64,000 nucleotides of DNA, from assembly GCA_963755825.1 (NCBI GenBank), contig CAVWLA010000001.1, forward strand, positions 1,736,001 to 1,800,000, read 5' to 3'. Below the pieces are notes generated by a model. The model was not told the DNA's origin. It worked only from the letters and a program-made list of their open reading frames with translations, and did no database searches. Below are positions 56,208 through 64,000 of the stretch, piece after piece. This DNA comes from DATBQN01 sp963755825 (GTDB taxonomy: Bacteria; Acidobacteriota; Thermoanaerobaculia; Multivoradales; UBA5704). The position numbers were made by a program, and so were the translations under genes. The first letter of the stretch is position 1. Each line of letters begins with the position of its first letter.

Positions 56208-57875
56208 TCAGATCTTCGTCCAGCTGTCGACGTTGACGTCGAGGCCGAGGACGCCTGCGAGCTCGCCGTGCTCGTAGATCGGCGTCGCGGCGGTGAAAAT
56301 GGGGGCGCCGGAGAGGAGCGAGTTGAAGAGCGGCGTCAGCACCGTCCGCCCCTCCCGCGTCGCCGCCTTGTACCAGGGCCGCTCGGCGAAGCCCTCCCCG
56401 GCCTTGACCGCCGGCGGCACCTCCTTGTCCCCCACCAGGTGGCGGTTGACCACCAGCGCCGCCTGGTTCGCCGCGCCGTCGTAGAGATAGAGGCACTCGA
56501 TGAAGCCCTGCTGGTGGACGAGGTCCTCGAGCAGCCGCTCGATCGCCTCCCAGTTGCCGAGCCGGCGCGCGACGCGGGCCGCCCACGCCTCGGCGACGTG
56601 CTTCAGCGAGTGCGGCGAGTCGAGATGGAACGACTGGGCGAGCATCTGGATGAGGAGGCCGAGCTGGTTCAGGCGGTCGGCGGTGTCGGTGAACGACTTG
56701 AGGCCGTCCGCCATGCGCTGCACCACCTGGCTCACCTCCTTGAGCGTCAGCACCACCTGGTCCGAGGCAGCGTTCTGCTGCTGGGTGGCGAGCGAGATCT
56801 CGCGCGCCACCCGCGCGGTGTCGGAGGAGGCGCCGCGCAGCTCCTCGATCGCCGCCGCCGCGGCGCGCGCCCGCTCGAGCACGCGGCCGGCCTCCCGGCT
56901 CCCCTCCTCGGTGGCGACGACGGTGGCGCGGATGGAGCCGGCGAACTCGTCGAGCAGGTTGCGCACCGAGTCGACCGACTCCTGCGAGCGCTGGGCGAGG
57001 CGGCGCACCTCCTCGGCGACGACCGAGAAGCGGCGCCCGTGCTCGCCCGCCGCGGCCGCCTCGATCGCCGCGTTGAGCGACAGGATGTGGGTCTCCTGGG
57101 CGATCTCGGTGATGAGGTCGAGGACGCGGTAGATCTCCTTCGAGCGCGTGCCCAGGGTGTCGGCGCGGGTGGCGATGCCGGTGATCCGCTTCTGCACCTC
57201 CTCGACGCCGGCGACCGCCTCCTCGACCGCCGCGGCGCCGGCGTTGCCGCTCTCCTCGGCGTGCTGGGCGAGGTCGGCCTGCACGGCGGCATTGTCGGCG
57301 ATCTGCGAGGCGGTGCGCGCCAGCTCCTCCATCGCGGCGGTGATCTCGACCACCGAGGCCGCCTGCTCCGACGAGCCGGAGGCGAGCTCGGAGGCGATCT
57401 GATTGACCGAGTTGGCGGCGGCGGCGACCTCGATCGAGCTCGCCTGGATCTGCTGCGCCAGGACGTCCAGGGCGTTCGAGGCGGTGGTGAAGGCGAACGC
57501 CAGCTCGGCGGGGAGCGAGCGCGACTGCTCGGTGCAGTGGACGAGGTCGCCGGCGCGCAGCTGGTCGAGCGACTGCACGAGCACCTCCTCGACCTCGCTC
57601 GCCCGCACGTCGTCCTCGGCGAGCCGGCGGGCGAGCTCCTGCTGCGGGCGGTAGACGCGTACCCGGTACACCGCGAGGATGGCGAGGGAGGCGAGAAGGA
57701 AGGTGGAGAAGGGCCAGCTCGGCGCGCCGGCGGTCTCAGCCACGATGAGGAGCACGAGGCCGACGGCGGCGACGGCGAGAGCGATGGCGAGACCGGCGGC
57801 GGCGTGCAGGCCGGGCCTGCCGGGCCGCACGACCGGAAGGGCGAGGTGGGCGAGGGATCGGGCTTCATCCGCCAT
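56208..57875 (-). CDS. Methyl-accepting chemotaxis protein with C-terminal Cache-like domain
   Basis: The protein has 555 residues. Two closely spaced N-terminal membrane helices (GLAIALAVAAVGLVLLIVAE, FLLASLAILAVYRVRVY) leave almost no periplasmic loop. The methyl-accepting region is complete, with the hairpin tip EIAQETHILSLNAAIEAAAA and GRRFSVVAEEVRRLAQRSQE. After it, residues ~440-555 form an extra domain with FAERPWYKAATREG and ELAGVLGLDVNVDSW, resembling a Cache/PDC sensor lying on the cytoplasmic side. ATG 57875 has GGAGGAGAGG upstream. It is 18 nt before the CheA gene. Confidence 0.9.
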   Translation of the reverse strand: MADEARSLAHLALPVVRPGRPGLHAAAGLAIALAVAAVGLVLLIVAETAGAPSWPFSTFLLASLAILAVYRVRVYRPQQELARRLAEDDVRASEVEEVLVQSLDQLRAGDLVHCTEQSRSLPAELAFAFTTASNALDVLAQQIQASSIEVAAAANSVNQIASELASGSSEQAASVVEITAAMEELARTASQIADNAAVQADLAQHAEESGNAGAAAVEEAVAGVEEVQKRITGIATRADTLGTRSKEIYRVLDLITEIAQETHILSLNAAIEAAAAGEHGRRFSVVAEEVRRLAQRSQESVDSVRNLLDEFAGSIRATVVATEEGSREAGRVLERARAAAAAIEELRGASSDTARVAREISLATQQQNAASDQVVLTLKEVSQVVQRMADGLKSFTDTADRLNQLGLLIQMLAQSFHLDSPHSLKHVAEAWAARVARRLGNWEAIERLLEDLVHQQGFIECLYLYDGAANQAALVVNRHLVGDKEVPPAVKAGEGFAERPWYKAATREGRTVLTPLFNSLLSGAPIFTAATPIYEHGELAGVLGLDVNVDSWTKI

Positions 57876-58335
57876 GCGCCTCTCCTCCAGGTTGTCCGTC
57901 CGCCGTCGGCACCGGCTTGGCGCCGGAGACCGTCTCTCCCGCCGGCTTCTCTCCCGCGCCCGCGGCGGACAGGCGGAGGGCGAGCGGCGGCTGGCGCGCA
58001 TCGACCACCGCCACCGGCAGGCCGCTCCACAGCGCGCAGCCGTCGGACCCCGCCGGCCACCAGCGGAGGACCGCCCGCGCCGGCCGGCGCACGTCGAGCT
58101 CGGCGGCGACCCCGAGGATCTCGTCGGCGGCGAGCGGCTCGCCAGCGGTGCCCACCCGGTAAGCGGCGGCGCTCCGCTCGCCGCGCTCCTGGCGCACCAG
58201 GCTGGTCACCGCGGCGCTCTCGACTCCCCAGACGCCGCCGCCGCGGCGCAGCATCAGATACCCACGCCGACCGAGCGGCGCGCCATCGGCGAGCTCCGCT
58301 GAGAGCCCGGCGAAGCCCTCGGCCGCGGCCTTCAT
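57865..58335 (-). CDS. Divergent CheW-like protein
   Basis: The protein has 156 residues. It has a weak CheW-like beta pattern: GYLMLRRGGGVWGVESAAVT near the start, with LAADEILGVAAELDVRRPAR and LPVAVVDARQPPLALRLSAA, and a low-complexity tail. Its place between CheW and an MCP, with a 4-nt overlap upstream and 11 nt downstream, fits the second coupling protein of a Wsp set. The family assignment is inferred largely from context. Confidence 0.6.
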   Translation of the reverse strand: MKAAAEGFAGLSAELADGAPLGRRGYLMLRRGGGVWGVESAAVTSLVRQERGERSAAAYRVGTAGEPLAADEILGVAAELDVRRPARAVLRWWPAGSDGCALWSGLPVAVVDARQPPLALRLSAAGAGEKPAGETVSGAKPVPTADGQPGGEAHGG

Positions 58336-58787
58336 CGGCCGCGCCCCAGCGCTTCGAGGTCGAGCACGCGCACCACCTCGTCGCCGACGCTCGCCTCGCC
58401 GGCGATGAGGCCGCCGTCGCCGCCGACGGTGGAGCCGGCCGGCAGCTCGACGACCTCGAGCGCGGCATCGGCGGCGAGGCCGATCCCCTCGCGCGCGCCG
58501 GCGGGGCCGGCCCAGGCGACGATGGTCACCGGAAAGCTCGGGTTGGCGCCAGGCGGCGCCGAGACCAGCCGCGCCAGGTCGAGGACGGGGAGCGGCTCGC
58601 CGCCGAACTCGGCCAGACCCTTGAGCTCGGGCGAGGCGCCGGGGAGCGGCTGGATGGCGAGCGCCCGCATCACCCGCCGCACCGCGTGGAGCGGCAGGGC
58701 GCAGACGTAGTCGCCGGCGCGCACCAGCAGGTGGCTGCCGCCGGTTGGGGTCGACTGGCCGGCGCTGGCGAGCGGCTTGGCGCTCAT
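58332..58787 (-). CDS. CheW coupling protein
   Basis: The protein has 151 residues with a single CheW domain: LLVRAGDYVCALPLHAVRRV, GLAEFGGEPLPVLDLARLVS and IGLAADAALEVVELPAGS. It links the receptors to the CheA hybrid. ATG 58787 is preferred (GGAG 9 nt upstream) over GTG 58805. It lies 31 nt after the second receptor gene and overlaps the divergent CheW-like gene (ATGA). Confidence 0.85.
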   Translation of the reverse strand: MSAKPLASAGQSTPTGGSHLLVRAGDYVCALPLHAVRRVMRALAIQPLPGASPELKGLAEFGGEPLPVLDLARLVSAPPGANPSFPVTIVAWAGPAGAREGIGLAADAALEVVELPAGSTVGGDGGLIAGEASVGDEVVRVLDLEALGRGR

Positions 58788-58818
58788 CCGCCGCGGGCTC
58801 CGCACAGGCGCGGCATGC

Positions 58819-60579
58819 TCAGATCCGCGTCCAGCCGACGACGTTGACGTCGATCCCCAGGATGCCGGAGAGCTCGCCGCGGGCGTCGCGCAGGGGGGCG
58901 CAGGCGCTGAAGCACATGTCGTCGCTCTGCAGCGAGCGATAGGGCGGGATGAGGATGGCGCGGCCGGAGCGCAGCACGGCGCGGAACCAGGGGCGCTGGC
59001 GCAGGTCGATCTCGCGCGTCCGCTCGAGGCCGAGGAAGTGGCGGCCAGTGCTCTGGCGGTGGCTGGCCCAGGCGACGGTGTAGCCGCGCAGGTCGACCAC
59101 GTAGGCGATCTCGGCGTAGGCGCTCGCCTGCACCAGCTCGTCGAGCCGGCGGCTCAGGCCCTCGCTGGCATCGTCCCCGCCGCCGATCGCGGCGAGCTCG
59201 GCGGCCCAGGCCTCGCAGAGGTGCTTGAGCGACCGCGGCGAGTCGAGATGGAACGATTGGGCGAGGAGCTGGATAGTGAGGCCGAGGCGGTTCAGGCGGT
59301 CGGCGGTGGTCGACAGCTGCTTCAGACCGCCGGTCATCCGCTGCACCACCTGGCTCACCTCGCGCAACGTCATCACCACCTCGTCGGAGGCGGCATTCTG
59401 CTGCTGGGTGGCGAGCGAGATCTGCCGCGCGACCCGCGCCGTGTCGCCCGCCGCGGAGCGCAGGGCGCCGATCGCCAGCGCCGCCGAGCGCGAGCGCTCG
59501 AGCACCCGCCCGGCCTCCTTGCTCCCCTCCTCGGTCGCCACGATGGTGGCGCGAATGGAGCCGGAGAACTCGTCGAGCAGGCTGCGCACCGAGTCGACCG
59601 ACTCCTGCGAGCGGTGGGCGAGGCGGCGCACCTCCTCGGCGACGACGGCGAAGCGCCGCCCGTCGGCGCCCGCCGCGGCACCCTCGATGGCGGCGTTGAG
59701 CGACAGGATGTGCGTCTCGTCCGCGATCTCGGTGATGAGGTCGAGGACGCGGTAGATCTCCTTCGAGCGCGTGCCCAGGGTGTCGGCGCGGACGGCGATG
59801 CCGGTGATGCGCGTCTGCACCTCCTCGACGCCGGAGACCGCCTCGTCGACCGCCGCCGAGCCGGCGTCGCCCGACGACTCGGCGCGCTCGGCGAGCGCCG
59901 CCTGGCGGGCGGCGTTGCCGGCAATCTGCGCCGCGGTGCGCGCGAGCTCCTCCATGGCGGCGGTGATCTCGACCACCGAGGCCGCCTGCTGCGACGACCC
60001 CGAGGCGAGCTCGGAGGCGATCCGGTTGACCTCGTCGGCCGAGGAGGCGACCTCGATCGAGCTGTCCTGGATGCGCTCGGCGAGGGCGGCGAGCGCCCGC
60101 GTCGCGGCGAGGAAGACCTCGGCCATGCGGTGCGGCAGGGCGCGCGTCCGCTCGCTGGCGCGCACCAGGTCGCCGGCGCCGAGGTGCGCGAAGGCGGCGA
60201 CGAGCTCGCCGGCGAGGACGCGCGCCGAGAGCGCGCCGCCCGGCAGGCGCGAGACGAGGCGGCGCTGCGGCAGGTCGACGGCGACGGCGTAGGCGACGAG
60301 GGCGGCGGCGGCGGCGGCGAGGAAGATCGGCAGGATCCAACCCGCGGCGCCGCGCGCGACGGCGGCCGCGAGGAGGCCGCCGCCGACGGCGGCGAGAGCC
60401 GCGAGCAGGAGCCAGCCGGTCGCCGAGATGCTCGCCGGATCGGCGAGCGGCGACCTCGCAGGGGACGCCGCGCCCGGCGGCGGCGCCAAGCGGCCCGCCA
60501 TGGCGGATCCCGTCGACCATGCCGGCGCCGGGCCGGAGGCGGGAGCAACAGGGGCGGCAGGGACCATCTTGCCGTTCAC
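58819..60579 (-). CDS. Second methyl-accepting chemotaxis protein with C-terminal Cache-like domain
   Basis: The protein has about 586 residues. Layout repeats that of the other receptor: two N-terminal membrane helices (WLLLAALAAVGGGLLAAAVA, GWILPIFLAAAAAALVAYAV), a methyl-accepting hairpin (EIADETHILSLNAAIEGAAA), then a C-terminal domain with DLRQRPWFRAVLRSGRAILI and ELSGILGIDVNVVGWTRI. Large parts of the signalling region match the first receptor almost exactly, so the two are tandem paralogues. GTG 60579 is chosen because AAGGAGAG lies 6 nt upstream; ATG 60567 is also possible. It is the first gene of the operon. Confidence 0.9.
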   Translation of the reverse strand: MNGKMVPAAPVAPASGPAPAWSTGSAMAGRLAPPPGAASPARSPLADPASISATGWLLLAALAAVGGGLLAAAVARGAAGWILPIFLAAAAAALVAYAVAVDLPQRRLVSRLPGGALSARVLAGELVAAFAHLGAGDLVRASERTRALPHRMAEVFLAATRALAALAERIQDSSIEVASSADEVNRIASELASGSSQQAASVVEITAAMEELARTAAQIAGNAARQAALAERAESSGDAGSAAVDEAVSGVEEVQTRITGIAVRADTLGTRSKEIYRVLDLITEIADETHILSLNAAIEGAAAGADGRRFAVVAEEVRRLAHRSQESVDSVRSLLDEFSGSIRATIVATEEGSKEAGRVLERSRSAALAIGALRSAAGDTARVARQISLATQQQNAASDEVVMTLREVSQVVQRMTGGLKQLSTTADRLNRLGLTIQLLAQSFHLDSPRSLKHLCEAWAAELAAIGGGDDASEGLSRRLDELVQASAYAEIAYVVDLRGYTVAWASHRQSTGRHFLGLERTREIDLRQRPWFRAVLRSGRAILIPPYRSLQSDDMCFSACAPLRDARGELSGILGIDVNVVGWTRI

Positions 60580-60683
60580 TCGGCTCTCCTTGTACCGCCG
60601 CCACCGGCGGGCCGGACGTCGGCCGGACGCAGCTGCCGTCCGGGCGCTCCTCCGCTGGTCGATCGCTGCTGCAAAGTGCGCTG

Positions 60684-60712
60684 AGGATAGGAGATTCGCA
60701 CGCGGGGAGCAA
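60684..60712 (-). promoter_or_regulatory. Candidate promoter of the chemosensory operon
   Basis: On the minus strand TTGCTC (60712-60707) and TATCCT (60689-60684) are 17 bp apart, about 105 bp before the first receptor's GTG. The same TATCCT box is seen before the biotin operon. Confidence 0.4.
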
Positions 60713-60792
60713 GGAGGCGGCGGTCTCGACAGGCGCCGTTCGCGGCGCTTCGTGGCGGCTTCGGCGGGCCGCCGCGCGGGCGCCGCACGGAG

Positions 60793-60820
60793 TTGACACG
60801 ATACTTTTTCGCGATATATT
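60793..60820 (+). promoter_or_regulatory. Strong sigma70-type promoter for the OmpP1/FadL-like gene
   Basis: TTGACA (60793-60798) and TATATT (60815-60820) are separated by 16 bp in an AT-rich island, the best consensus promoter in the window. A leader of about 110 nt precedes ATG 60939. Confidence 0.7.
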
Positions 60821-60938
60821 TCCTGAACCAATTGAGGATATGCAAGATCCTATTGACGGCGCTCCCGCCGCGCTCGGGCCGTGCTTGTGCATGGGCGGGA
60901 ACGCCATCCATTCACGACCGTTTCAGGGAGACCGTTCG

Positions 60939-62264
60939 ATGATCCAGCCGCGCCTTCTCTTGTCGTCTTTTCTCTTGTCTCTTCTCCTCGCGGCCCCGCT
61001 CTGGGCCGGCGACGGCGCGACGCTCCACGGCTCCGGAGCCGTCAACAGCGCCATGGGCGGCGCCGGCGTCGCCCTACCCAACGACGCTCTCGGCGCCCTC
61101 AACGGCAACCCGGCCCTGATCGCCAAGCTCTCCGGCCACCGCATGGAGTTCTCGACCGAGTTCGCCAAGGCGAAGAACGCCGTCTCCAGCACCGTCCACG
61201 TCAACACCGGCGCCGGCACCGGCTTCGACGTCTCGGGGCGCACCGAGGACGACGGCAAGGTCGCCGTCATCCCCGCCTTCGCCTGGACGAGCCACTCGGC
61301 CTCCTCCAGCGCCGCCTTCGGCATGGGCTTCATCGGCCTCGCCGGCTTCGGCGTCGACTACCCGCAGGACTCGAGCAACCCGATCCTGGCGCCGCAGCCG
61401 CAGGGCTTCGGCCGCGTCTTCTCGAGCTACTCGCTGCTCAAGATCCCCTTGGCGGTCGCCTGGCAGATGGCGCCCAACTTCGCGATCGGCCTGTCGTTCG
61501 TCGCCGCGCGCGAGAGCCTGGAGGCCGATCCGGCCGGCTTCGCCGCCCCCGACTGCTCGGGCTCGCCCAACAATCCGACCTGCTTCGTGCCGCGGGTCAA
61601 CGTCGACAGCGAGTTCGGCTACGGCGGGCAGGTGGGCGTGCTCTGGGAGGTGACGCCGGTCTTCAACGTCGGCGCCTCCTACGCCAGCAAGCTCTCCTTC
61701 TCGAGCTTCGAATGGGACTCGTCGCACGCCAACCCCGACCGCCCCGACTTCGGCACCGCGCGCACCATCCGCTTCCGCCTCGACGCGCCGGCGACCGCGG
61801 CGGTCGGCATCGGCCTCAAGCTGTCGCCCACCTTCCAGGTGGCGATCGACGGCAAGCGGATCTTCTACGGCGACACCGCCGGCTTCGGCACCTCCGGCGT
61901 CGACGCCGAGGGCAACTCGAAGGGGCTGGGCTGGAAGAACATCTCGGTCCTCGCCGCCGGCGTCCAGTGGCACCCCACCGCCGCGCTGGCGCTGCGCGCC
62001 GGCTACAACCACTCCGACAACCCGATCCCCGACGAGCTGACCTTCGAGAACGTCGAGGCGCCGGCGGTTTTCAAGAACCACGCCTGCCTCGGTCTCGGCT
62101 ACGCGGTCAACTCGAGCCTGGAGCTCAACCTCGCCGTCTACCGCGCCTTCAAGAACACGGCGAGCGGTCCCTTCCTGTCCCCGTTCGGCGCCGTGCCCGG
62201 CACTCAGGTCAAGAACGAGATGACGCTCGATTCCGGGATCCTCACCTTTTCGTTCCGCCTCTGA
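60939..62264 (+). CDS. OmpP1/FadL-family outer-membrane transport protein
   Basis: The protein has 441 residues. A signal peptide (LLLSSFLLSLLLAAPLWAG) precedes HGSGAVNSAMGGAGVALPND and ALNGNPALIAKLSG, the family's N-terminal hatch motif of FadL/OmpP1 (transport of hydrophobic compounds). Many alternating beta strands follow, and the protein ends in an aromatic-ended strand (SGILTFSFRL) with the terminal hydrophobic residue expected of a barrel. GGGAG precedes ATG 60939. It is driven by a near-consensus promoter, so it is probably well expressed. Confidence 0.88.
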   Translation: MIQPRLLLSSFLLSLLLAAPLWAGDGATLHGSGAVNSAMGGAGVALPNDALGALNGNPALIAKLSGHRMEFSTEFAKAKNAVSSTVHVNTGAGTGFDVSGRTEDDGKVAVIPAFAWTSHSASSSAAFGMGFIGLAGFGVDYPQDSSNPILAPQPQGFGRVFSSYSLLKIPLAVAWQMAPNFAIGLSFVAARESLEADPAGFAAPDCSGSPNNPTCFVPRVNVDSEFGYGGQVGVLWEVTPVFNVGASYASKLSFSSFEWDSSHANPDRPDFGTARTIRFRLDAPATAAVGIGLKLSPTFQVAIDGKRIFYGDTAGFGTSGVDAEGNSKGLGWKNISVLAAGVQWHPTAALALRAGYNHSDNPIPDELTFENVEAPAVFKNHACLGLGYAVNSSLELNLAVYRAFKNTASGPFLSPFGAVPGTQVKNEMTLDSGILTFSFRL

Positions 62265-62309
62265 CGACCGGCGGACGGGGGCTCGCTTTCTCCGAGAGGG
62301 ACGCACCGC

Positions 62310-62705
62310 ATGCACAGGATCGAGGAGACCCCCTACGGGTATCGGGTGACGTTCGAGGGATTTCTCCAGCGTGACGACGCCAGCACCTTGCTCGACTCGA
62401 TGCGCAGCACGGTCAAGCCGCGCCAGGGCGGCTTCGCCGTGCTCGTCGACATGCGCACCTCGCGCGCCTTCCCGGCGGAGGCGCAGGAGGTGGTCAAGCA
62501 GGCGATCCTCTTCTGCAAAGAGGCCGGCCTGGAGCGCAACGCGGTGGTGCTCAACAGCGCCATCGCCACGCTCCAGGCCAAGCGCATCGCGCGCGAGACC
62601 GGGATCGAGAGGGACATCCGCTACATCGACGCCTCGAGCGAGCCGGAGTGGGAGAGGGTGGCGATCGACTGGCTGACGGATGGCGTCGATCCCGATCTCG
62701 ACTGA
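62310..62705 (+). CDS. STAS/SpoIIAA-like cytoplasmic protein
   Basis: The protein has 131 residues. It has IEETPYGYRVTFEGFLQRDD, FAVLVDMRTSRAFPAEAQEV and LERNAVVLNSAIATLQAKRI, a SpoIIAA/STAS-like alpha-beta pattern. It has no clear phosphoacceptor Ser. GAGAGGG precedes ATG 62310. It is 45 nt after the porin gene and probably co-transcribed with it. It differs in sequence from the two STAS-like genes of the 25-28 kb operon, and its function is unknown. Confidence 0.7.
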   Translation: MHRIEETPYGYRVTFEGFLQRDDASTLLDSMRSTVKPRQGGFAVLVDMRTSRAFPAEAQEVVKQAILFCKEAGLERNAVVLNSAIATLQAKRIARETGIERDIRYIDASSEPEWERVAIDWLTDGVDPDLD

Positions 62706-62729
62706 CCGCACCCTCTCCTCGCCGCACCG

Positions 62730-62756
62730 CGCGGCCCGCCTCCCCGGCGGGCCGCG
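62730..62756 (+). terminator. GC-rich hairpin followed by a pyrimidine tract
   Basis: CGCGGCCCGCC (62730-62740) pairs exactly with 62746-62756 over a 5-nt loop. The following TCCTCTCGCCTCTCTTCG is pyrimidine-rich. It lies 24 nt after the STAS-like gene and fits an intrinsic terminator of the porin operon. Confidence 0.65.
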
Positions 62757-62865
62757 TCCTCTCGCCTCTCTTCGTATTCCTAGCCGCGAAAATTCGTTGT
62801 CCCTATTACCAGTTATCGATGCACTGTTGAGCTGATGAAACAGCGGGGCGCGGCCGGGGCACCTC

Positions 62866-62887
62866 CCGGCCGCCGATCGGCGGCCGG
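62866..62887. repeat. Perfect 22-bp palindrome
   Basis: CCGGCCGCCGA and its exact complement meet at 62876/62877 with no spacer, 140 bp before the FG-GAP gene. It could be a dimeric regulator site or an mRNA leader hairpin. Confidence 0.5.
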
Positions 62888-63026
62888 CCCGAGGGGCCGC
62901 CTTAGGGATCGGTGTGCCCCGTCGCCGCAGCAGCCCGCCGGACCGCGGACTGGCGGTGCGGCGCCGGAGCTCGCGCCCCCTTCCCGTCAACGGATGGATT
63001 CTTATCTCGATGGAGGCCCGACTGAG

Positions 63027-64000
63027 ATGAAACACCACTCCCTTCGCGCGCGCTGGCTGCTCGCCCCGGCCCTCTTCCTGGCCGCCGGCGCGCTCGCCGC
63101 CGCCCCGCCGATCACCTTTCACGACGTCGCCCACGACCCCGGCATCGGCATCGACTACCAGCGCTTCCCGTCGACAACCGACGCGCTCGCCGAGGCCGAG
63201 CGCCAGACCGGGCCGCACTCGATCATGGACCTCCTCCTCGGACCGCTCAAGGAGAAGGGGGCGCCGGGCGTCGCGCTCTTCGACTACGACAACGACGGCG
63301 ATCTCGACATCTACGTCACCAATGGCCCCGGCCACGCCAACGGCCTCTACCGCAACATGCTCAAGGAGACCGGGCGGATGAGCTTCGTCCGCGTGCCGGA
63401 TGCCGCCGGCGCCGCGGCGACCGACCAGGACTCGACCGGCGTCTGCTACGGCGACATCGACAACGACGGCGACCAGGACCTGCTGGTCCTCGGCCGCGCC
63501 GAGGCGCCCCGCCTGTTCGAGAACCGCGGCGGGCGCTTCGTCGACATCACCGCCAAGCAGGGCAGCCAGCTCGGCGGCTCGCACTTCACCTCGTCCTCGT
63601 GCGCCATGGCCGACGTCAACAACGACGGCCTGCTCGACATCTTCATCGCCAACACCTTCGACTGGTCGACCAAGGACGCCATCATCGTCGAGCCCTACGC
63701 CCTCAACCAGCCGCTGCAGCTCTTCATCAACCGCGGCGGCAACGTCTTCGAGGACGTCTCGGCGACCTCCGGCATCAACGGCGCGCTCAACCACATCACC
63801 TGGGCGGTCTCGATGTTCGACTACGACAACGACGGCAACGTCGACATCCTGCTCTCGCAGGATCAGGGCGCCATCCCGCCGGCGCGCTACGGCGGCGTCG
63901 ACCGCGGCCTGCTGCGCCTGCTGAAGGGCGACGGCACCGGCCACTTCACCGACGTCACCGACGAGGCCGGCCTCCACATCACCGGCGACTACATGGGCTT
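63027..64000 (+). CDS. Secreted FG-GAP/VCBS repeat protein (3' partial)
   Basis: About 324 residues are visible before the window ends, with no stop codon. A signal peptide (LLAPALFLAAGALAAAPPIT) precedes FHDVAHDPGIGIDYQRFPS. Repeats with EF-hand-like calcium motifs follow: FDYDNDGDLDIYVTNG, GDIDNDGDQDLLVLG, ADVNNDGLLDIFIAN, FDYDNDGNVDILLSQ. This is the CRTAC1/ASPIC-type repeat family common in Acidobacteriota, Planctomycetes and Bacteroidetes secretomes. The rest of the protein, which may hold a UnbV domain, is outside. Confidence 0.88.
   Translation, partial: MKHHSLRARWLLAPALFLAAGALAAAPPITFHDVAHDPGIGIDYQRFPSTTDALAEAERQTGPHSIMDLLLGPLKEKGAPGVALFDYDNDGDLDIYVTNGPGHANGLYRNMLKETGRMSFVRVPDAAGAAATDQDSTGVCYGDIDNDGDQDLLVLGRAEAPRLFENRGGRFVDITAKQGSQLGGSHFTSSSCAMADVNNDGLLDIFIANTFDWSTKDAIIVEPYALNQPLQLFINRGGNVFEDVSATSGINGALNHITWAVSMFDYDNDGNVDILLSQDQGAIPPARYGGVDRGLLRLLKGDGTGHFTDVTDEAGLHITGDYMG

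Larger units (their letters stand above)
60580..60938. other. 359-bp divergent regulatory region
   Basis: This region lies between the leftward chemosensory operon and the rightward outer-membrane protein gene. It contains one promoter candidate for each direction (listed separately). The 60790-60845 stretch is clearly AT-rich against the surroundings. No open frame here looks coding. Confidence 0.6.
62706..63026. other. 321-bp intergenic region before the FG-GAP gene
   Basis: It holds a terminator-like hairpin (62730-62756), a short AT-rich stretch (62786-62840) that may contain a promoter without a clean consensus, and a perfect 22-bp palindrome (62866-62887). No coding frame is convincing. 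Confidence 0.5.

Overview
The window is chromosomal DNA from a very GC-rich (about 70% or more by eye), diderm, presumably aerobic heterotrophic bacterium. Several things point to the Acidobacteriota (Thermoanaerobaculia-like) or a similar soil or sediment lineage: an IPTL-CTERM-type sorting signal, a form I CO dehydrogenase, ASPIC/FG-GAP secreted proteins, outer-membrane FadL/OmpP1-like porins and large STAND proteins. This assignment is inference; no rRNA gene is present. Genes are packed tightly and often joined by 4-nt stop/start overlaps (ATGA, GTGA, TTGA and probably CTGA). I see no tRNA, rRNA, CRISPR array, insertion sequence, phage or plasmid feature.

Layout. 1-8.6 kb: the end of a giant DUF11-repeat surface protein, a double-headed methyltransferase, a family 2 glycosyltransferase and a small lysine-rich protein. 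8.6-12.5 kb: one large CHAT protease-STAND ATPase-TPR protein. 12.6-22.2 kb (minus strand): a complete aerobic form I carbon monoxide dehydrogenase operon in the order XdhC, MocA-like, XdhC-YHS, coxD, coxE, coxG, coxM, coxS, coxL. It would let the cell oxidise CO, probably at trace level, as an energy supplement. 22.3-23.7 kb: an M48 membrane protease.

24.1-28.5 kb (plus strand): eight genes of partner-switching/stressosome signalling (RsbS, RsbT, RsbX, STAS-like, RsbR, RsbT, RsbR, STAS-like) with duplicated modules and no sigma factor in view. 28.5-30.6 kb: glycogen debranching enzyme. 30.7-35.0 kb: biotin operon bioB-bioF-bioD-bioA. 35.2-37.7 kb: two small conserved proteins and a secreted beta-propeller protein. 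37.8-41.3 kb: error-prone polymerase DnaE2. 41.3-42.6 kb: a polyphosphate-glucokinase-like ROK kinase and a DUF1003 membrane protein. 42.8-44.7 kb: MEMO1 and AMMECR1 genes coupled to a barnase/RNase Sa-type secreted ribonuclease lipoprotein. 44.8-49.8 kb: an S9 prolyl-oligopeptidase-like enzyme and a frameshifted M16 metalloprotease.

50.0-60.6 kb (minus strand): a chemosensory operon whose gene content matches a Wsp system: two methyl-accepting proteins, two CheW-type couplers, CheA-REC hybrid, CheB, REC-GGDEF diguanylate cyclase and CheR-TPR. It probably converts a surface or chemical cue into cyclic di-GMP. 60.9-64 kb: an OmpP1/FadL-like outer-membrane protein, a STAS-like protein and the start of a secreted FG-GAP protein that runs off the window.

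The main themes are energy scavenging (CO dehydrogenase, glycogen, polyphosphate), layered stress and c-di-GMP signalling, and an extensive secreted and cell-surface protein set.
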